Positions 24,381 through 32,889 of a DNA stretch of 64,000 nucleotides are shown in pieces (the first letter of the stretch is position 1; each line of letters starts with the position of its first letter). Both the position numbers and the translations under genes were made by a program. Location: NCBI RefSeq assembly GCF_004348735.1, contig NZ_SMKT01000001.1, positions 146,089-210,088 on the forward strand. Reading direction: 5' to 3'. Source of the DNA: Actinomadura sp. KC06. GTDB lineage: Bacteria; Actinomycetota; Actinomycetes; Streptosporangiales; Streptosporangiaceae. The notes below the pieces were generated by a model. The model saw only the letters and a list, made by a program, of their open reading frames with translations. It did no database searches and was not told the origin of the DNA.

Positions 24381-25355
24381 TCAGCGAAATCGGCCGCGCA
24401 GATGGTTGGTGATGGCCGCGATCAGCAGGACGCCGCCGACCGCGACGTCCTGGAAATGCGCGTCCACCTGGAGGAGGTTGAGGGAGTTGGCGACGACGCC
24501 GAGCAGCACGACCCCGAGGACCGTCCCGACGACGGTGCCGCTCCCGCCGTGCAGCGCGGTCCCGCCGATCACGACGGCGGCGACGACGGTCAGCTCCAGC
24601 TGCAGCCCGCCGGTCCCGGGGCTCGCCGCGCCGAGCCGGGCCACGAGCATGACGCCGCCGAGCCCGGCGAGCAGACCGGCGAGCGTGTAGAGGAGCAGCT
24701 TGGTACGCGCGACCGGGATGCCCGCCAGCCGCGCCGCGTTCTCGTTGCCGCCGATGGCGAAGGCGTTGCGGCCGAACGCCGTCCAGCGCATGATCAGCCC
24801 GGCGGCCAGGCAGACGAGCGCCGCGACGACGACCGTGGCCGGGACGAGGCCGAGCACCTCGCCGAACCCGAGCCCCGCCAGGTGGTCGCCGATCGACACG
24901 CTCTGCCCGTCGATGATCAGCAGCGCCGCGCCGCCGAGGACGGTGGACGTCGCGAGCGTCGCCACGAACGGCGCGACGCGGAACACCGTCACGACCGTGC
25001 CGTTGACGAGGCCGATCCCCGCGCCGACCGCCAGGCCCGCGAGCACCGCCGTCCACTCCCCCGTCCCGGACGCGATCAGCCGGGCGACGACGCCGGCGGT
25101 CACGGCCGCGATGGAGCCGAGCGAGAAGTCGATCCCGCCCGCGGTCATGAGGAGGGTGAGCCCGGCGGCCAGGACGGCGGTGACGGCGACCTGCTGCGAC
25201 ACGTTGAGCAGGTTCGCCCCGGTCAGGAACGCGGAGCTGTTCAGCGCGGTGATCAGGCCGATGAGCAGCAGGACGGACAGCAGCCCGAGATGCCGGGTCA
25301 GCCCGGCGGGAAGGTTCACGCCGACGCGGTCGCGGAGGATGCCGAGGGCGGTCAT
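24381..25355 (-). CDS. ribose-type ABC transporter permease (RbsC-like)
   Basis: The 324-aa membrane protein has 8-10 hydrophobic segments and the BPD_transp_2 signatures 'LTLLMTAGGIDFSLGSIAAV', 'FAIGGNENAARLAGIPVAR' (the EAA-like loop contacting the ATPase) and 'VVIGGTALHGGSGTVVGTVL'. Its ATG shares ATGA with the stop of the ATPase gene. Confidence 0.95.
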   Translation of the reverse strand: MTALGILRDRVGVNLPAGLTRHLGLLSVLLLIGLITALNSSAFLTGANLLNVSQQVAVTAVLAAGLTLLMTAGGIDFSLGSIAAVTAGVVARLIASGTGEWTAVLAGLAVGAGIGLVNGTVVTVFRVAPFVATLATSTVLGGAALLIIDGQSVSIGDHLAGLGFGEVLGLVPATVVVAALVCLAAGLIMRWTAFGRNAFAIGGNENAARLAGIPVARTKLLLYTLAGLLAGLGGVMLVARLGAASPGTGGLQLELTVVAAVVIGGTALHGGSGTVVGTVLGVVLLGVVANSLNLLQVDAHFQDVAVGGVLLIAAITNHLRGRFR

Positions 25356-26863
25356 GGCGTCGTCCGTCCTCCCGCGGTGAGTGCGACGAGCTCGTCGCGG
25401 GTGACCTGGGCGATGGGGCGGTCCGCGACCGTCCGGCCGTTGCGGACGACCACGACCCGGTCGGCGAGCCCGACGACCTCGTCGACGTCGCTGGACGCGA
25501 GCAGGACCGCGGCCCCGCGCGCCGCCAGCCCGCGGACCAGCCGCCGGACGTCGTCCTTCGCCGCAACGTCCACCCCGCCCGTCGGCTCTTCCAGCAGGCA
25601 CGCGGTCACCTCGGTGTCGAGCCAGGCGGCGAGCAGCACCTTCTGCTGGTTGCCGCCGGAGAGCGCGGCGACGGGCGGGTCCGCGTGGATGGCCGTGATG
25701 CCGTACCGGTCGCGGACGGCGCGCGCGTGCTCGCGCGTCCTGCTCCACCGCACCAGCCAGGGGCGGCCGAGCCCGCGGCGGACCAGGCCGAGGTTCTCGT
25801 CCACGCCGAGCCCCGGGACCAGACCGCGGCCGAGCCGGTCGCCGGTCACGCACCGCATCCCCGCCGCCAGCGCCGCGCCGACACTGCCGGACGGGACGTC
25901 GCGGCCGCCGATCCGCACCCGTCCGGCCTCGGCCCGGCGCAGCCCGCGGAGCCCGCTGAGCAGCGGGAACAGCTCGGTCTGCCCGTCCCCGGACGGTCCC
26001 AGCACCGCGGTGATCTCACCGGCTCGGACCACCAGATCGAACCCCTGGAGGCGTCCGGCGGTCAGTCCCGTGAGCTCCAGCACCGGCTCACCGGCGATTC
26101 GGGCGGTGTCATGGTCCATCGTGCGGAGCCTGTCGTCGCCGGCCATGGCCCGGACGAGGGCGGGCAGGTCGACGTCCGCGGCCGGGACGGTGACGACCCG
26201 CTTGCCGTCCCGCAGCACCGTGATCCGGTCGGCGAGATCGAGGACCTCGTCCAGGTCGTGGGAGATATAGACGACACCGGTGCGGCGAGAGCGCAGAGTG
26301 CGCACGAGCCGGTGAATTCGCTGGGCGTCGGCGGCGCTCAGTGACGCGGTGGGTTCGTCCAGAATGAGAATGCGCCGGCCCCGGTGCACTTCCCGCGCGA
26401 TCTCCACCAGAGTCTGCTCGGCCGGACCAAGGGTGGCGGCGACCCGCTCAACGTCGATCTCGATACCGAGTTCCCCGAGCGCCCGAGCCGCTTTGCGCCG
26501 CGCCTCTCCCCACGACACCGCACCGAACCGAGTGGGAAGGCGTCCGAGAAGCAGATTCTCGGTGATGGTCAGCCCCGGGACCAGCGACCGCTTCTGATGA
26601 ACAATGCTCACTCCGGACGCATGGGCACGCCTCGGTGTTAAGGCGGTGTGGCGGCGTCCGGCGACATGGACGGCACCCCGATCGGGAACAATGGCACCGC
26701 ACATCGTCTCCACAAGCGTGGTTTTTCCAGCGCCATTCATACCGACAACTGCGTGGACCTCACCCGCCGATAACGTGAAATCGACGTCGGTCAGCGCATG
26801 GGCCCCGCCGAACGTCTTGCACACCCCGCGCAACTCCAGCACCGGCGCGGCCATGTCAGGCAC
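25352..26863 (-). CDS. ribose-type ABC transporter ATPase, duplicated NBD (RbsA-like)
   Basis: The 503-aa protein has two nucleotide-binding domains. The first has Walker A 'GMNGAGKTTL', a divergent signature 'LGPAEQTLVEIA' and Walker B 'ILILDEPTASL'. The second has a degenerate Walker A 'GPSGDGQTEL', signature 'LSGGNQQKV' and 'LLEEPTGGVDVAAK'. This asymmetry is normal for RbsA/XylG/MglA. A GTG at 26863 or an ATG at 26854 could start it. No sugar kinase or regulator adjoins. Confidence 0.95.
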   Translation of the reverse strand: MPDMAAPVLELRGVCKTFGGAHALTDVDFTLSAGEVHAVVGMNGAGKTTLVETMCGAIVPDRGAVHVAGRRHTALTPRRAHASGVSIVHQKRSLVPGLTITENLLLGRLPTRFGAVSWGEARRKAARALGELGIEIDVERVAATLGPAEQTLVEIAREVHRGRRILILDEPTASLSAADAQRIHRLVRTLRSRRTGVVYISHDLDEVLDLADRITVLRDGKRVVTVPAADVDLPALVRAMAGDDRLRTMDHDTARIAGEPVLELTGLTAGRLQGFDLVVRAGEITAVLGPSGDGQTELFPLLSGLRGLRRAEAGRVRIGGRDVPSGSVGAALAAGMRCVTGDRLGRGLVPGLGVDENLGLVRRGLGRPWLVRWSRTREHARAVRDRYGITAIHADPPVAALSGGNQQKVLLAAWLDTEVTACLLEEPTGGVDVAAKDDVRRLVRGLAARGAAVLLASSDVDEVVGLADRVVVVRNGRTVADRPIAQVTRDELVALTAGGRTTP

Positions 26864-27355
26864 CGCCCGTCCGGCCGGAGACCCGCGCCCGATGGGCGGC
26901 CGTCACGCCGACGATGCTCACGACGCGGCCTCCGTGACCTCTGCGACGCGGACCCCGGTGTCCGACGCCGACCGACCATGCGGACGTCGGCCGTCGACCA
27001 CCCAGGTGTTCAGTTTGCTCGCCATCGCCCGCAATGTCGACGATGTGGTTGTCGTCCCCATTCTAGAACCACCAGATCCACCTGGACGACCCGCTCGGCG
27101 AACCGGTGTACTTCAAGCAGCACTCGGGCTGCAACAAGAACTGACCAATTCCTGCATTAGGGGCGTCCGTACTCGTTCGGGAATGACTTCGTACTCGACC
27201 TGGACGCCGACGAACAAAAACCGAACACGCTCAGAACGGCGCCGACGGGTGACGCGCTGGGTCGACTTGGGGCGGACGCCGCCGTCCGTCCATGCGTAGC
27301 CTGTCCGTGAGTTGATCGAGACCTGCACGGATCACGCGACTCTGGGAGGCCGCAC
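26864..27355. other. intergenic region with two small remnants
   Basis: This 490-bp gap between divergent genes holds no complete gene that I can support. A 35-codon minus-strand frame (27025-26918, 'MASKLNTWVVDGRRPHGRSA') has no recognised relatives. On the plus strand 27067-27144 reads 'HQIHLDDPLGEPVYFKQHSG', then 'CNKN' and a stop; this protein-like tail directly follows a TAG codon and looks like the end of a lost gene. The promoters of the ABC operon and the SDR gene must lie here. Confidence 0.4.
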
Positions 27356-28057
27356 GTGACCGACTCTCCTGTCGCCCTCATCACCGGGGGCGGAAGCGGC
27401 ATCGGGGCGGCGACCGCCCGGCACCTGCTGGACCAGGGGCATCGGGTGACCGTTACCGGACGCGGCGCCGACCGCCTGCGCCGGTTCGCCGAAGAACTGG
27501 GCGAGCCTGCGGGCCTGCTCAGGGTCGTCGGGGACGCGGCCGATTACCAGGACGTCCAGGCGGCCGTCAGCGCCACCATCGAGGAGTTCGGACGGCTGAA
27601 CACCGTCGTGGCCAACGCCGGCTTCGCCTCCTTCGACCACGTCACCGACGGGGACCCCGCCGGGTGGCGCGACATGGTGCTGACCAACGTCCTCGGCCCC
27701 GCACTGCTGATCAGGGCCGCCCTCCCGGCCCTGCGCGAAACCCGCGGACGGATCGTGCTCATCGGGAGCGTCGCGGGCGTCGTCTACAGCCCGGGCAACA
27801 TCTACGGCGCGACCAAATGGGCGGTGACCGGCCTCGCCGAGAACACCAGGCGCATGGTGACGGACGACGGCATCGGCGTGACCCTGGTCAACCCCGGAGC
27901 CACCGAGACCAACTTCTTCGACGCCGGCGGCGGCCCGCCGGACCGCGCGATGATGACCGCCGACCAGATCGCGGCCGCCATCGTGTGGGCGATCAATCAG
28001 CCGCACGGCGTCGACGTCAACACCCTCACGATCCGTCCAGTCCCCTCGCCCCTGTGA
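27356..28057 (+). CDS. short-chain dehydrogenase/reductase
   Basis: The 233-aa classical SDR has a cofactor motif 'ITGGGSGIG' (TGxxxGIG), 'NAG' in 'VVANAGFASF', a catalytic Ser in 'IGSVAGVVY' and YxxxK in 'IYGATKWAV'. Arg in 'VTGRGADRL' suggests NADP preference. The substrate is unknown. The GTG start follows GGGAGG at good spacing. The next gene starts 25 bp on and may be cotranscribed. Confidence 0.93.
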   Translation: MTDSPVALITGGGSGIGAATARHLLDQGHRVTVTGRGADRLRRFAEELGEPAGLLRVVGDAADYQDVQAAVSATIEEFGRLNTVVANAGFASFDHVTDGDPAGWRDMVLTNVLGPALLIRAALPALRETRGRIVLIGSVAGVVYSPGNIYGATKWAVTGLAENTRRMVTDDGIGVTLVNPGATETNFFDAGGGPPDRAMMTADQIAAAIVWAINQPHGVDVNTLTIRPVPSPL

Positions 28058-28082
28058 CGACCAGATCTGCTTGGCTTAGCGC

Positions 28083-28451
28083 ATGCTCAGCATCGGATCC
28101 ATAGTTCTAGGTGCGTCGGACGTCCGACGTGCGGCCGCGTTCTGGATGGAGGCCCTGGGATACGTCCCACGCGACGAAATAGATCCCCGTTGGACGGTCC
28201 TGGTCCCGCCGGACGGGAACGGCCCCGGCCTGGCGCTCGGCCTGAGCGAGAGTCCCGTACAAAGGCATCCCCGAGTCCACCTGGATCTGTACGCGGAGAA
28301 CGCGGCCGACCAAGCGGCCGAGGTGGAACGCCTCGTCTCCCTGGGCGCTGCCCACGTCGACTGGGACCTCTATCCCGAGGACCCCGACTTCATCGTCCTG
28401 GCCGACCCCGAAGGCAACCGCTTCTGCGTAATAGACACCGGCCGCACCTGA
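28083..28451 (+). CDS. VOC-family (glyoxalase/bleomycin-resistance-like) protein
   Basis: The 122-aa protein has the two beta-alpha-beta-beta-beta modules of the vicinal oxygen chelate fold: 'IVLGASDVRRAAAFWMEALG' first, 'HLDLYAENAADQAAEVERLV' second, ending 'DFIVLADPEGNRFCVIDTG'. A glyoxalase-like antibiotic-resistance or isomerase role cannot be separated. It follows the SDR gene on the same strand and converges with the lectin gene 7 bp away. Confidence 0.9.
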   Translation: MLSIGSIVLGASDVRRAAAFWMEALGYVPRDEIDPRWTVLVPPDGNGPGLALGLSESPVQRHPRVHLDLYAENAADQAAEVERLVSLGAAHVDWDLYPEDPDFIVLADPEGNRFCVIDTGRT

Positions 28452-28458
28452 TCGGCCA

Positions 28459-29544
28459 TCACTCTTCCACCGTCTGCTTGGAACGCAGGACGACCCTGCG
28501 GATGAGATGCACATCGGTGAGAGGCCCCGTGGACGCGGCGAAGCCGAACTTGAAGGTGTCCGGCATGGGCTCGGGAGCGGGAAACCTCAGAACCCGCTGG
28601 AAGCCCTCGTCGTCCCGGAAGTCGATGTCGACCGTCACAACGGGATCCCGTCCAGCCGACACCGCCACCCTGACGACCCTTTTCACCGGTTCCAGCCGCC
28701 GTTCGGCCCGACGAGGCGTGACATTGGCGGGCATCTTCTTCAGCTTCCCGTGCAGCCGTCCGGGAAGCGACGAGGGCCAGGGCCCGTTCTTCCTTTCGTC
28801 GGTGGTCGTGGCGTCGAGCAGGCAGTACCCGGTGACACCGTCCCCAGGGCCGCGGGCGGTGACGACGTTTGGGCCAGGGGCAGGCGAACGAAACGCCGTC
28901 CCGGCCGGAGACCGCCGCACGCAACCATTCCCGCGCCCTTCTCCGTCACCGAAGTATTCGCCCAGCACATCGAGCCCGATGCCGAGATAGCCACCGTCCA
29001 CACCGGGAACGAACTGGGCGCCGGGTGCGCCACCCGGCCTCCTCTGCGCATAACCGAGGCTCCCGCCGAAGGCACCCGGCGTGGTGAGCCGACGGGCGCC
29101 GTCCGTCAGGAAGAACGAGATCCCGTCCGCGGGCCTCCGCGTCGTGTTCCCGTACTGCCACTGCTCGAAGACCACCTCCAGCCCACCCCGCGCCGGAACC
29201 GGCGAGTCGAACAACACAGCGCCGGTCACCTCATCGCGGGCGTCCGTGAGCTGAAGGTACCCATGCGGCGCCGCGTCGCCCGGCGGCACAGGACCCACCG
29301 GATCCCGACGACACCCTCTGAGCGGGTGATTCGTGGCCTCCGCCTCCGCCTCTCCTCGCGGCGCCCCCGTCAGGCAGGCCGCCCCGTACCCGATGAAGCG
29401 CGCATCCGCGGTGCCCAGAGTGAACGCCTCCTCGACCAGAATCGCCCCCGCAGCGCGCTCCGAAGCCAACGCCTGCCCGACAGACGCGACGGCGACAGCA
29501 CCGACCCCGACCGCCACCGCAACACGAGCCCACCGATGCCTCAT
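28459..29544 (-). CDS. secreted L-type (legume-like) lectin-domain protein
   Basis: The 361-aa exported protein has a signal peptide ('VAVAVGVGAVAVASVGQALA') and a concanavalin A-like jelly-roll. Diagnostic stretches are 'LEVVFEQWQYGN', 'PADGISFFLTDG' (Asp-Gly metal/sugar loop), 'GGSLGYAQRR', 'GGYLGIGLDVLGEYF' and 'FKFGFAASTG' near the end. L-type lectins bind glycans, so a surface or secreted carbohydrate-binding role is likely. The ATG at 29544 has GGGGAG upstream; the longer frame lacks a signal peptide at its start. Confidence 0.85.
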   Translation of the reverse strand: MRHRWARVAVAVGVGAVAVASVGQALASERAAGAILVEEAFTLGTADARFIGYGAACLTGAPRGEAEAEATNHPLRGCRRDPVGPVPPGDAAPHGYLQLTDARDEVTGAVLFDSPVPARGGLEVVFEQWQYGNTTRRPADGISFFLTDGARRLTTPGAFGGSLGYAQRRPGGAPGAQFVPGVDGGYLGIGLDVLGEYFGDGEGRGNGCVRRSPAGTAFRSPAPGPNVVTARGPGDGVTGYCLLDATTTDERKNGPWPSSLPGRLHGKLKKMPANVTPRRAERRLEPVKRVVRVAVSAGRDPVVTVDIDFRDDEGFQRVLRFPAPEPMPDTFKFGFAASTGPLTDVHLIRRVVLRSKQTVEE

Positions 29545-29766
29545 ACCGCTGCTCCCCCACACAGATTTGAAGCGACCTCTTCTGCCGCCCCAATCTGAGC
29601 ACACGCTTGCCGGGAGATCTCCCCATTGCCACGACCACGGCAATAAACAAAGCCAACCCTTACAGAACCCCCGCCATTTCATGAGATGGTCACGGCATCG
29701 CCACGCCAGAGCAAGAATCGCCCCCCGCGCGAGGGTGGGAAATGCCGTAGCAGCCGGCCTCATCCC

Positions 29767-30258
29767 TTACCGGCTGGGTCGAGAATCTGAGGTTGGAGGT
29801 TCCGACCTCGGGTCCACACGATGTGCCCTCTGCGGCCACAGCTGTTCGAGACGTTCGGTGCTCAACGACCCTTCCCACACCACCAGGTCGGGGGTAGGCC
29901 GCGTACAGCGACCGGCTTTGTGCTTGTACTCGTGCAGGAAGTACGGGCAGCGTCCAGGACTCTGATACCCGTGCCCCTTGGGACGCACTTCGACGACCTG
30001 GCCGCACCACCGGCAACGACACCACCATTCCCAGTGGATCGACAGGTCCAGCGCCTCAAGAGGAATGAGCCCGGCCCGGCGGACGGCGGCGGCCACTTCG
30101 GCGGGCACCGACGGGTCGGCGAGGTAGCGCTGCCCTCGTGCCCACTCCTCCTCGACGGCCGCGGCCGCGACCAGATAGGGCTCGCCGGTCGCGTCCTGGC
30201 GGCGACGAATACGACGTTGCTGATGACGGGATGGGCGACGGCGGGGCTCTGCGGTCAT
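29767..30258 (-). CDS. unknown zinc-ribbon-like protein
   Basis: The 163-aa protein has a very basic N-terminus ('RRRPSRHQQRRIRRRQDA') and a central cysteine cluster 'WWCRCRWCG...GRCPYF...AGRC' with histidines between, likely a zinc site. The family is unknown to me. The ATG at 30258 has AAGGAC upstream; a GTG at 30285 would add nine residues. It could bind nucleic acid, but that is speculation. Confidence 0.7.
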   Translation of the reverse strand: MTAEPRRRPSRHQQRRIRRRQDATGEPYLVAAAAVEEEWARGQRYLADPSVPAEVAAAVRRAGLIPLEALDLSIHWEWWCRCRWCGQVVEVRPKGHGYQSPGRCPYFLHEYKHKAGRCTRPTPDLVVWEGSLSTERLEQLWPQRAHRVDPRSEPPTSDSRPSR

Positions 30259-30476
30259 GGCGTCCTTGGACGGAGTCCTACGCACACCGTCGGACGACGC
30301 GAACCGGGGGTGTCACGCGTCGTCCGAGACGCTTTGTCGTCGGCACACCAGCGGCGTAGGCACTCGATGCTCAGACCGGCAGGCGTGATCTGCCTGAACG
30401 GCAATATAGCCCTCCACCCCACCTGCGCTCAGCCGAATCATTGAGCTCCGGCCCCTGAGGACCTGTCGAGGGGCGG

Positions 30477-30965
30477 TTACGTCGCGCGCCAGAGCGTGGG
30501 GGTGTCCTGGGGTTGCCAGTCGGCCTGTGAGGTGTGCGCTTGCCGGCAGACATAGTCCGCGCCGCGGTGGGTCACCGCGTCGCCGGGACGGTAGTAGACG
30601 CCGGGCGTCCATGCGGCAGCGCCGGGCCTTCTCCTCGGCGGCGGCGTCGGCGTGACACGTCCGGTAGTGGACGCCGTCGGCGTGGCAGTCGACGGCGTTG
30701 GCGATGACGTCGACGGCGTCTCGGACGGCGTAGCGGTACTGTTCCGCCCCACCCCGACCGAATCCGGAGGCGCCGGGCTCTGCGACCGACTCCCGACATC
30801 CGGATCCACACCGGTCGTCGCCGGAGCAGCAGACGGCCCCGAGGAATCGGACGGCCGAGCGGCCGCATATCCAACGGCCACGAAGAGCACGATCGCAAGG
30901 ACGACGCCGAGCACAACGTACCGCCGCCGCGCAGAAGATCCAGAGGGAGGACGCGCATGGGCCAT
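30477..30965 (-). CDS. membrane-anchored protein with chitin-binding-type module (CBM5/12)
   Basis: The 162-aa protein has an N-terminal membrane anchor ('YVVLGVVLAIVLFVAVGYAA', about residues 16-35), a long Ser/Thr/Pro linker, and a C-terminal module 'WTPGVYYRPGDAVTHRGADY', then 'VCRQAHTS' and 'DTPTLWRAT'. The module has the aromatic pattern of CBM5/12 chitin-binding domains. No catalytic domain is present. The ATG at 30965 places the anchor right at the N-terminus. Confidence 0.82.
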   Translation of the reverse strand: MAHARPPSGSSARRRYVVLGVVLAIVLFVAVGYAAARPSDSSGPSAAPATTGVDPDVGSRSQSPAPPDSVGVGRNSTATPSETPSTSSPTPSTATPTASTTGRVTPTPPPRRRPGAAAWTPGVYYRPGDAVTHRGADYVCRQAHTSQADWQPQDTPTLWRAT

Positions 30966-31194
30966 CAGTAGGCCCGTCCTCTCCCACGCACACCCGCGAC
31001 GACCGTCCGGTGCATTGACCTCCCCATCCCCCGCCGCCCGGCCAAAAGGCGCCGGTACCGGCCGCCGAGCGCGGACAATAGTGACACACCCCGCGAACCG
31101 TGTCACCTGGACATTCCGCCAGCCGCCCGATCGCGTTCACGCCCTGGCAACGGCACCACACCCGACCAGAACCGGCTTCTCAGGTGCGCGTGCT

Positions 31195-31373
31195 CCGCCG
31201 CGCGGCCGCGGGGTCGCGTAGCGGGCGCATGAGCGGACGTACCGAGTCACCGAGGAGATAGTCGGCAGCAGCAGTAGCCACCCGCAGGACGGGCGACTCC
31301 GCCCGTAGCGGGTACCGTCCCGATCGCTACTCGATCCCTGCTGGGTTCAGCAGGCTCCCTCCACAGAAACCAT
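31195..31373 (-). pseudogene. relic of the N-terminus of the 509-aa BREX-associated gene family
   Basis: Reading from an ATG at 31373 (GGAG just upstream), the frames give 'MVSVEGAC-stop-TQQ', then 'GIE-stop-RSGRYPLRAESPVLR', then after a shift 'LLPTISSVTRYVRSCARYAT'. The intact protein at 55540-57069 starts 'MALMEGPEWSQRGIEQRAGR' and continues 'YPLRVEAPVLRAIELLVPGI' and 'SSVTRYVRYYALYAA'. The match is collinear over about 55 residues and visible at DNA level, with two stops and at least one frameshift. Nothing of the remaining 450 residues is present. Confidence 0.75.
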
Positions 31374-31751
31374 TCGCTCCCCATCTCCGTCCTGCAAGGC
31401 AACTCAGACGGAAAGGTCAGAAGGCACCCGCAACGTCGGACCTACCAAACCGAACCGCTATCTGTCCCGCCTCGAGATGCGGCCGAATCGGGTCGGAACC
31501 TGGCTGAACTCCTACAGTTCGCTCAGCTCTTCCCGCAGTTCGGATATCCACAATGAGGCGGTAGCGCAGCCTGTAGATCACGATGGCGTACAGCCGAGTG
31601 GTCGTGACGCTCTCCGGAGTTGCCGAGTGCAGGCAGCGGACCACTGTTCGGGCAGGCTAAGCACCAGTGCATGGAGTGCTTGCCAGTTGCGTCCTCGCTA
31701 GGTACGGAGATCCAAGACTTGGCCGCCTTTGGCCCCTGCTGTTGAGGGAAG
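31374..31751. other. gap without a supported gene
   Basis: A minus-strand frame of 75 codons (31644-31417) has no recognisable motif or ribosome site. The sequence is less GC-rich than its surroundings. It is probably decayed DNA next to the relic at 31195-31373. Confidence 0.4.
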
Positions 31752-32645
31752 TCATGGCAGTTCGGAAATGGCCTCTTGAAGGTCGTCGAATGCCGGATGA
31801 GGGAGGGATAGTCCGCCCAGGGCGTACAGAAGAGCGGATCGGCCGCGGTCGTCGTCCACGCAGGGACGAAGGATGCAGTAGGCGTCCATCATCGCGTCCG
31901 GCTGGCGCAGGATAACGGCGCGGAGATCGAAAGGGAGGGCGGCCACGAGTGCGTCGCGTCCCTCGGCGGTATCGAGTGGGGAGGCACCGAGCAGGTGCGC
32001 GGCGACGGCCGAGACGTCCTCGAAGGCGACGCCCGACCGGGGCGCGCGGTCCGGCGGGACGCCAAGGAGGCGAACCCAGGCCCGGGTCCGTGTCTCCTTC
32101 GACCGGATGCGGAGCCGCTCGTAATCGGACGGGTCCGGACCTCCCAGGTCAGGCCGTACGACGTCCTCGTAGAGCCGGTCCGAGAGGATCACCGAGAGGC
32201 GCGCGCCCGACTGCTGTACACGCCGCTTGAAGAGGGGTGCATCCAACAGCCGGAAGGCCCGGATCACGGTGTCGCCGAGCACGCCGTATTCGTCGGAGAG
32301 GATTAGGCCGAAATCGAGCGCCACGCGTAACCGCAGGCGCGCGCCGGGACGGGCCAGGTCGTGCTGGCGCCGAATCTCGTCTTCCAGCCGATCGACCGTA
32401 CTCGTCACCAGGCCCTCCACTGAGGAGCGGGGCGGTGGGACGAGGAACAGGCCGTCGCCGCGGTCCTCGTGATAGCACTCGTCGAAAGGGATGCCGGTCG
32501 AGTCGAGAGCCGCACGCGTCCGCGAGTAGAGCTGCTCACGGAGATACCGCTGGACGTGCCCGCGACGTGCGCCGAAGGCGACGATGTCGCACGCGAGGAT
32601 GGCGCGCTGGCCAGCCGGGCGCGCGGAGACCCGGGCATCGCGCAC
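31752..32645 (-). CDS. nucleotide-cyclase-like protein with possible effector-associated C-terminal domain
   Basis: The 297-aa protein has a class III cyclase-like domain (residues about 14-195). The first metal Asp is in 'ILACDIVAFG' (Asp20), the second in 'HEDRGDGLFLVPPP' (Asp64), followed by 'RLRLRVALDFGLI' and 'GDTVIRAFRLLDA'. This short actinobacterial version lacks some residues of genuine adenylate cyclases, so activity is uncertain. The tail (about 205-297, 'LVAALPFDLRAVILRQPDAM') resembles small death-like effector-associated domains in predicted conflict systems (tentative). The GTG start has GGAGAGG upstream. Confidence 0.75.
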   Translation of the reverse strand: MRDARVSARPAGQRAILACDIVAFGARRGHVQRYLREQLYSRTRAALDSTGIPFDECYHEDRGDGLFLVPPPRSSVEGLVTSTVDRLEDEIRRQHDLARPGARLRLRVALDFGLILSDEYGVLGDTVIRAFRLLDAPLFKRRVQQSGARLSVILSDRLYEDVVRPDLGGPDPSDYERLRIRSKETRTRAWVRLLGVPPDRAPRSGVAFEDVSAVAAHLLGASPLDTAEGRDALVAALPFDLRAVILRQPDAMMDAYCILRPCVDDDRGRSALLYALGGLSLPHPAFDDLQEAISELP

Positions 32646-32820
32646 TGAAGATCACCTCTCCTGTTGGCGACCGCTACCTTTTCCCTGGAAATCGGAGTGA
32701 GCGCCGCAATTCCCTGACATTCTCTGACCCGGCCGGTGAAGAACACCCGGCGCGGCCTATTTTCGATCTTGAAGATGCGGCCGGCCGGAACGACTTGACG
32801 CGCCTCGTGAGCGCCTGGCA

Positions 32821-32857
32821 TCATTCTAGGTCATTCTGAATCATTTTGCATCACACC
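32821..32857. repeat. direct repeats of 10-bp period upstream of XRE gene
   Basis: TCATTCTAGG, TCATTCTGAA, TCATTTTGCA and a final TCACACC follow one another exactly every 10 bp. The array ends 32 bp before the XRE start codon in the divergent gap with the cyclase gene. A 10-bp period places each unit on the same face of the helix, suggesting cooperative regulator binding, most likely by the XRE protein. Confidence 0.6.
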
Positions 32858-32889
32858 TGCGGATCTCCGGGCGCGAGGAGGATCACTGG

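Noticed and set aside
28459..29763. Longer start for the lectin gene
   Set aside because: The extension places the signal peptide internally and has no lectin-like content. ATG 29544 with GGGGAG is preferred.
31417..31644. 75-codon minus-strand frame
   Set aside because: No start signal or recognised motif. Probably part of decayed DNA beside the 509-aa gene relic.
32821..32857. Short tandem repeats considered as a CRISPR remnant
   Set aside because: The units are 10 bp without spacers, and no cas genes are near. An operator array explains them better.
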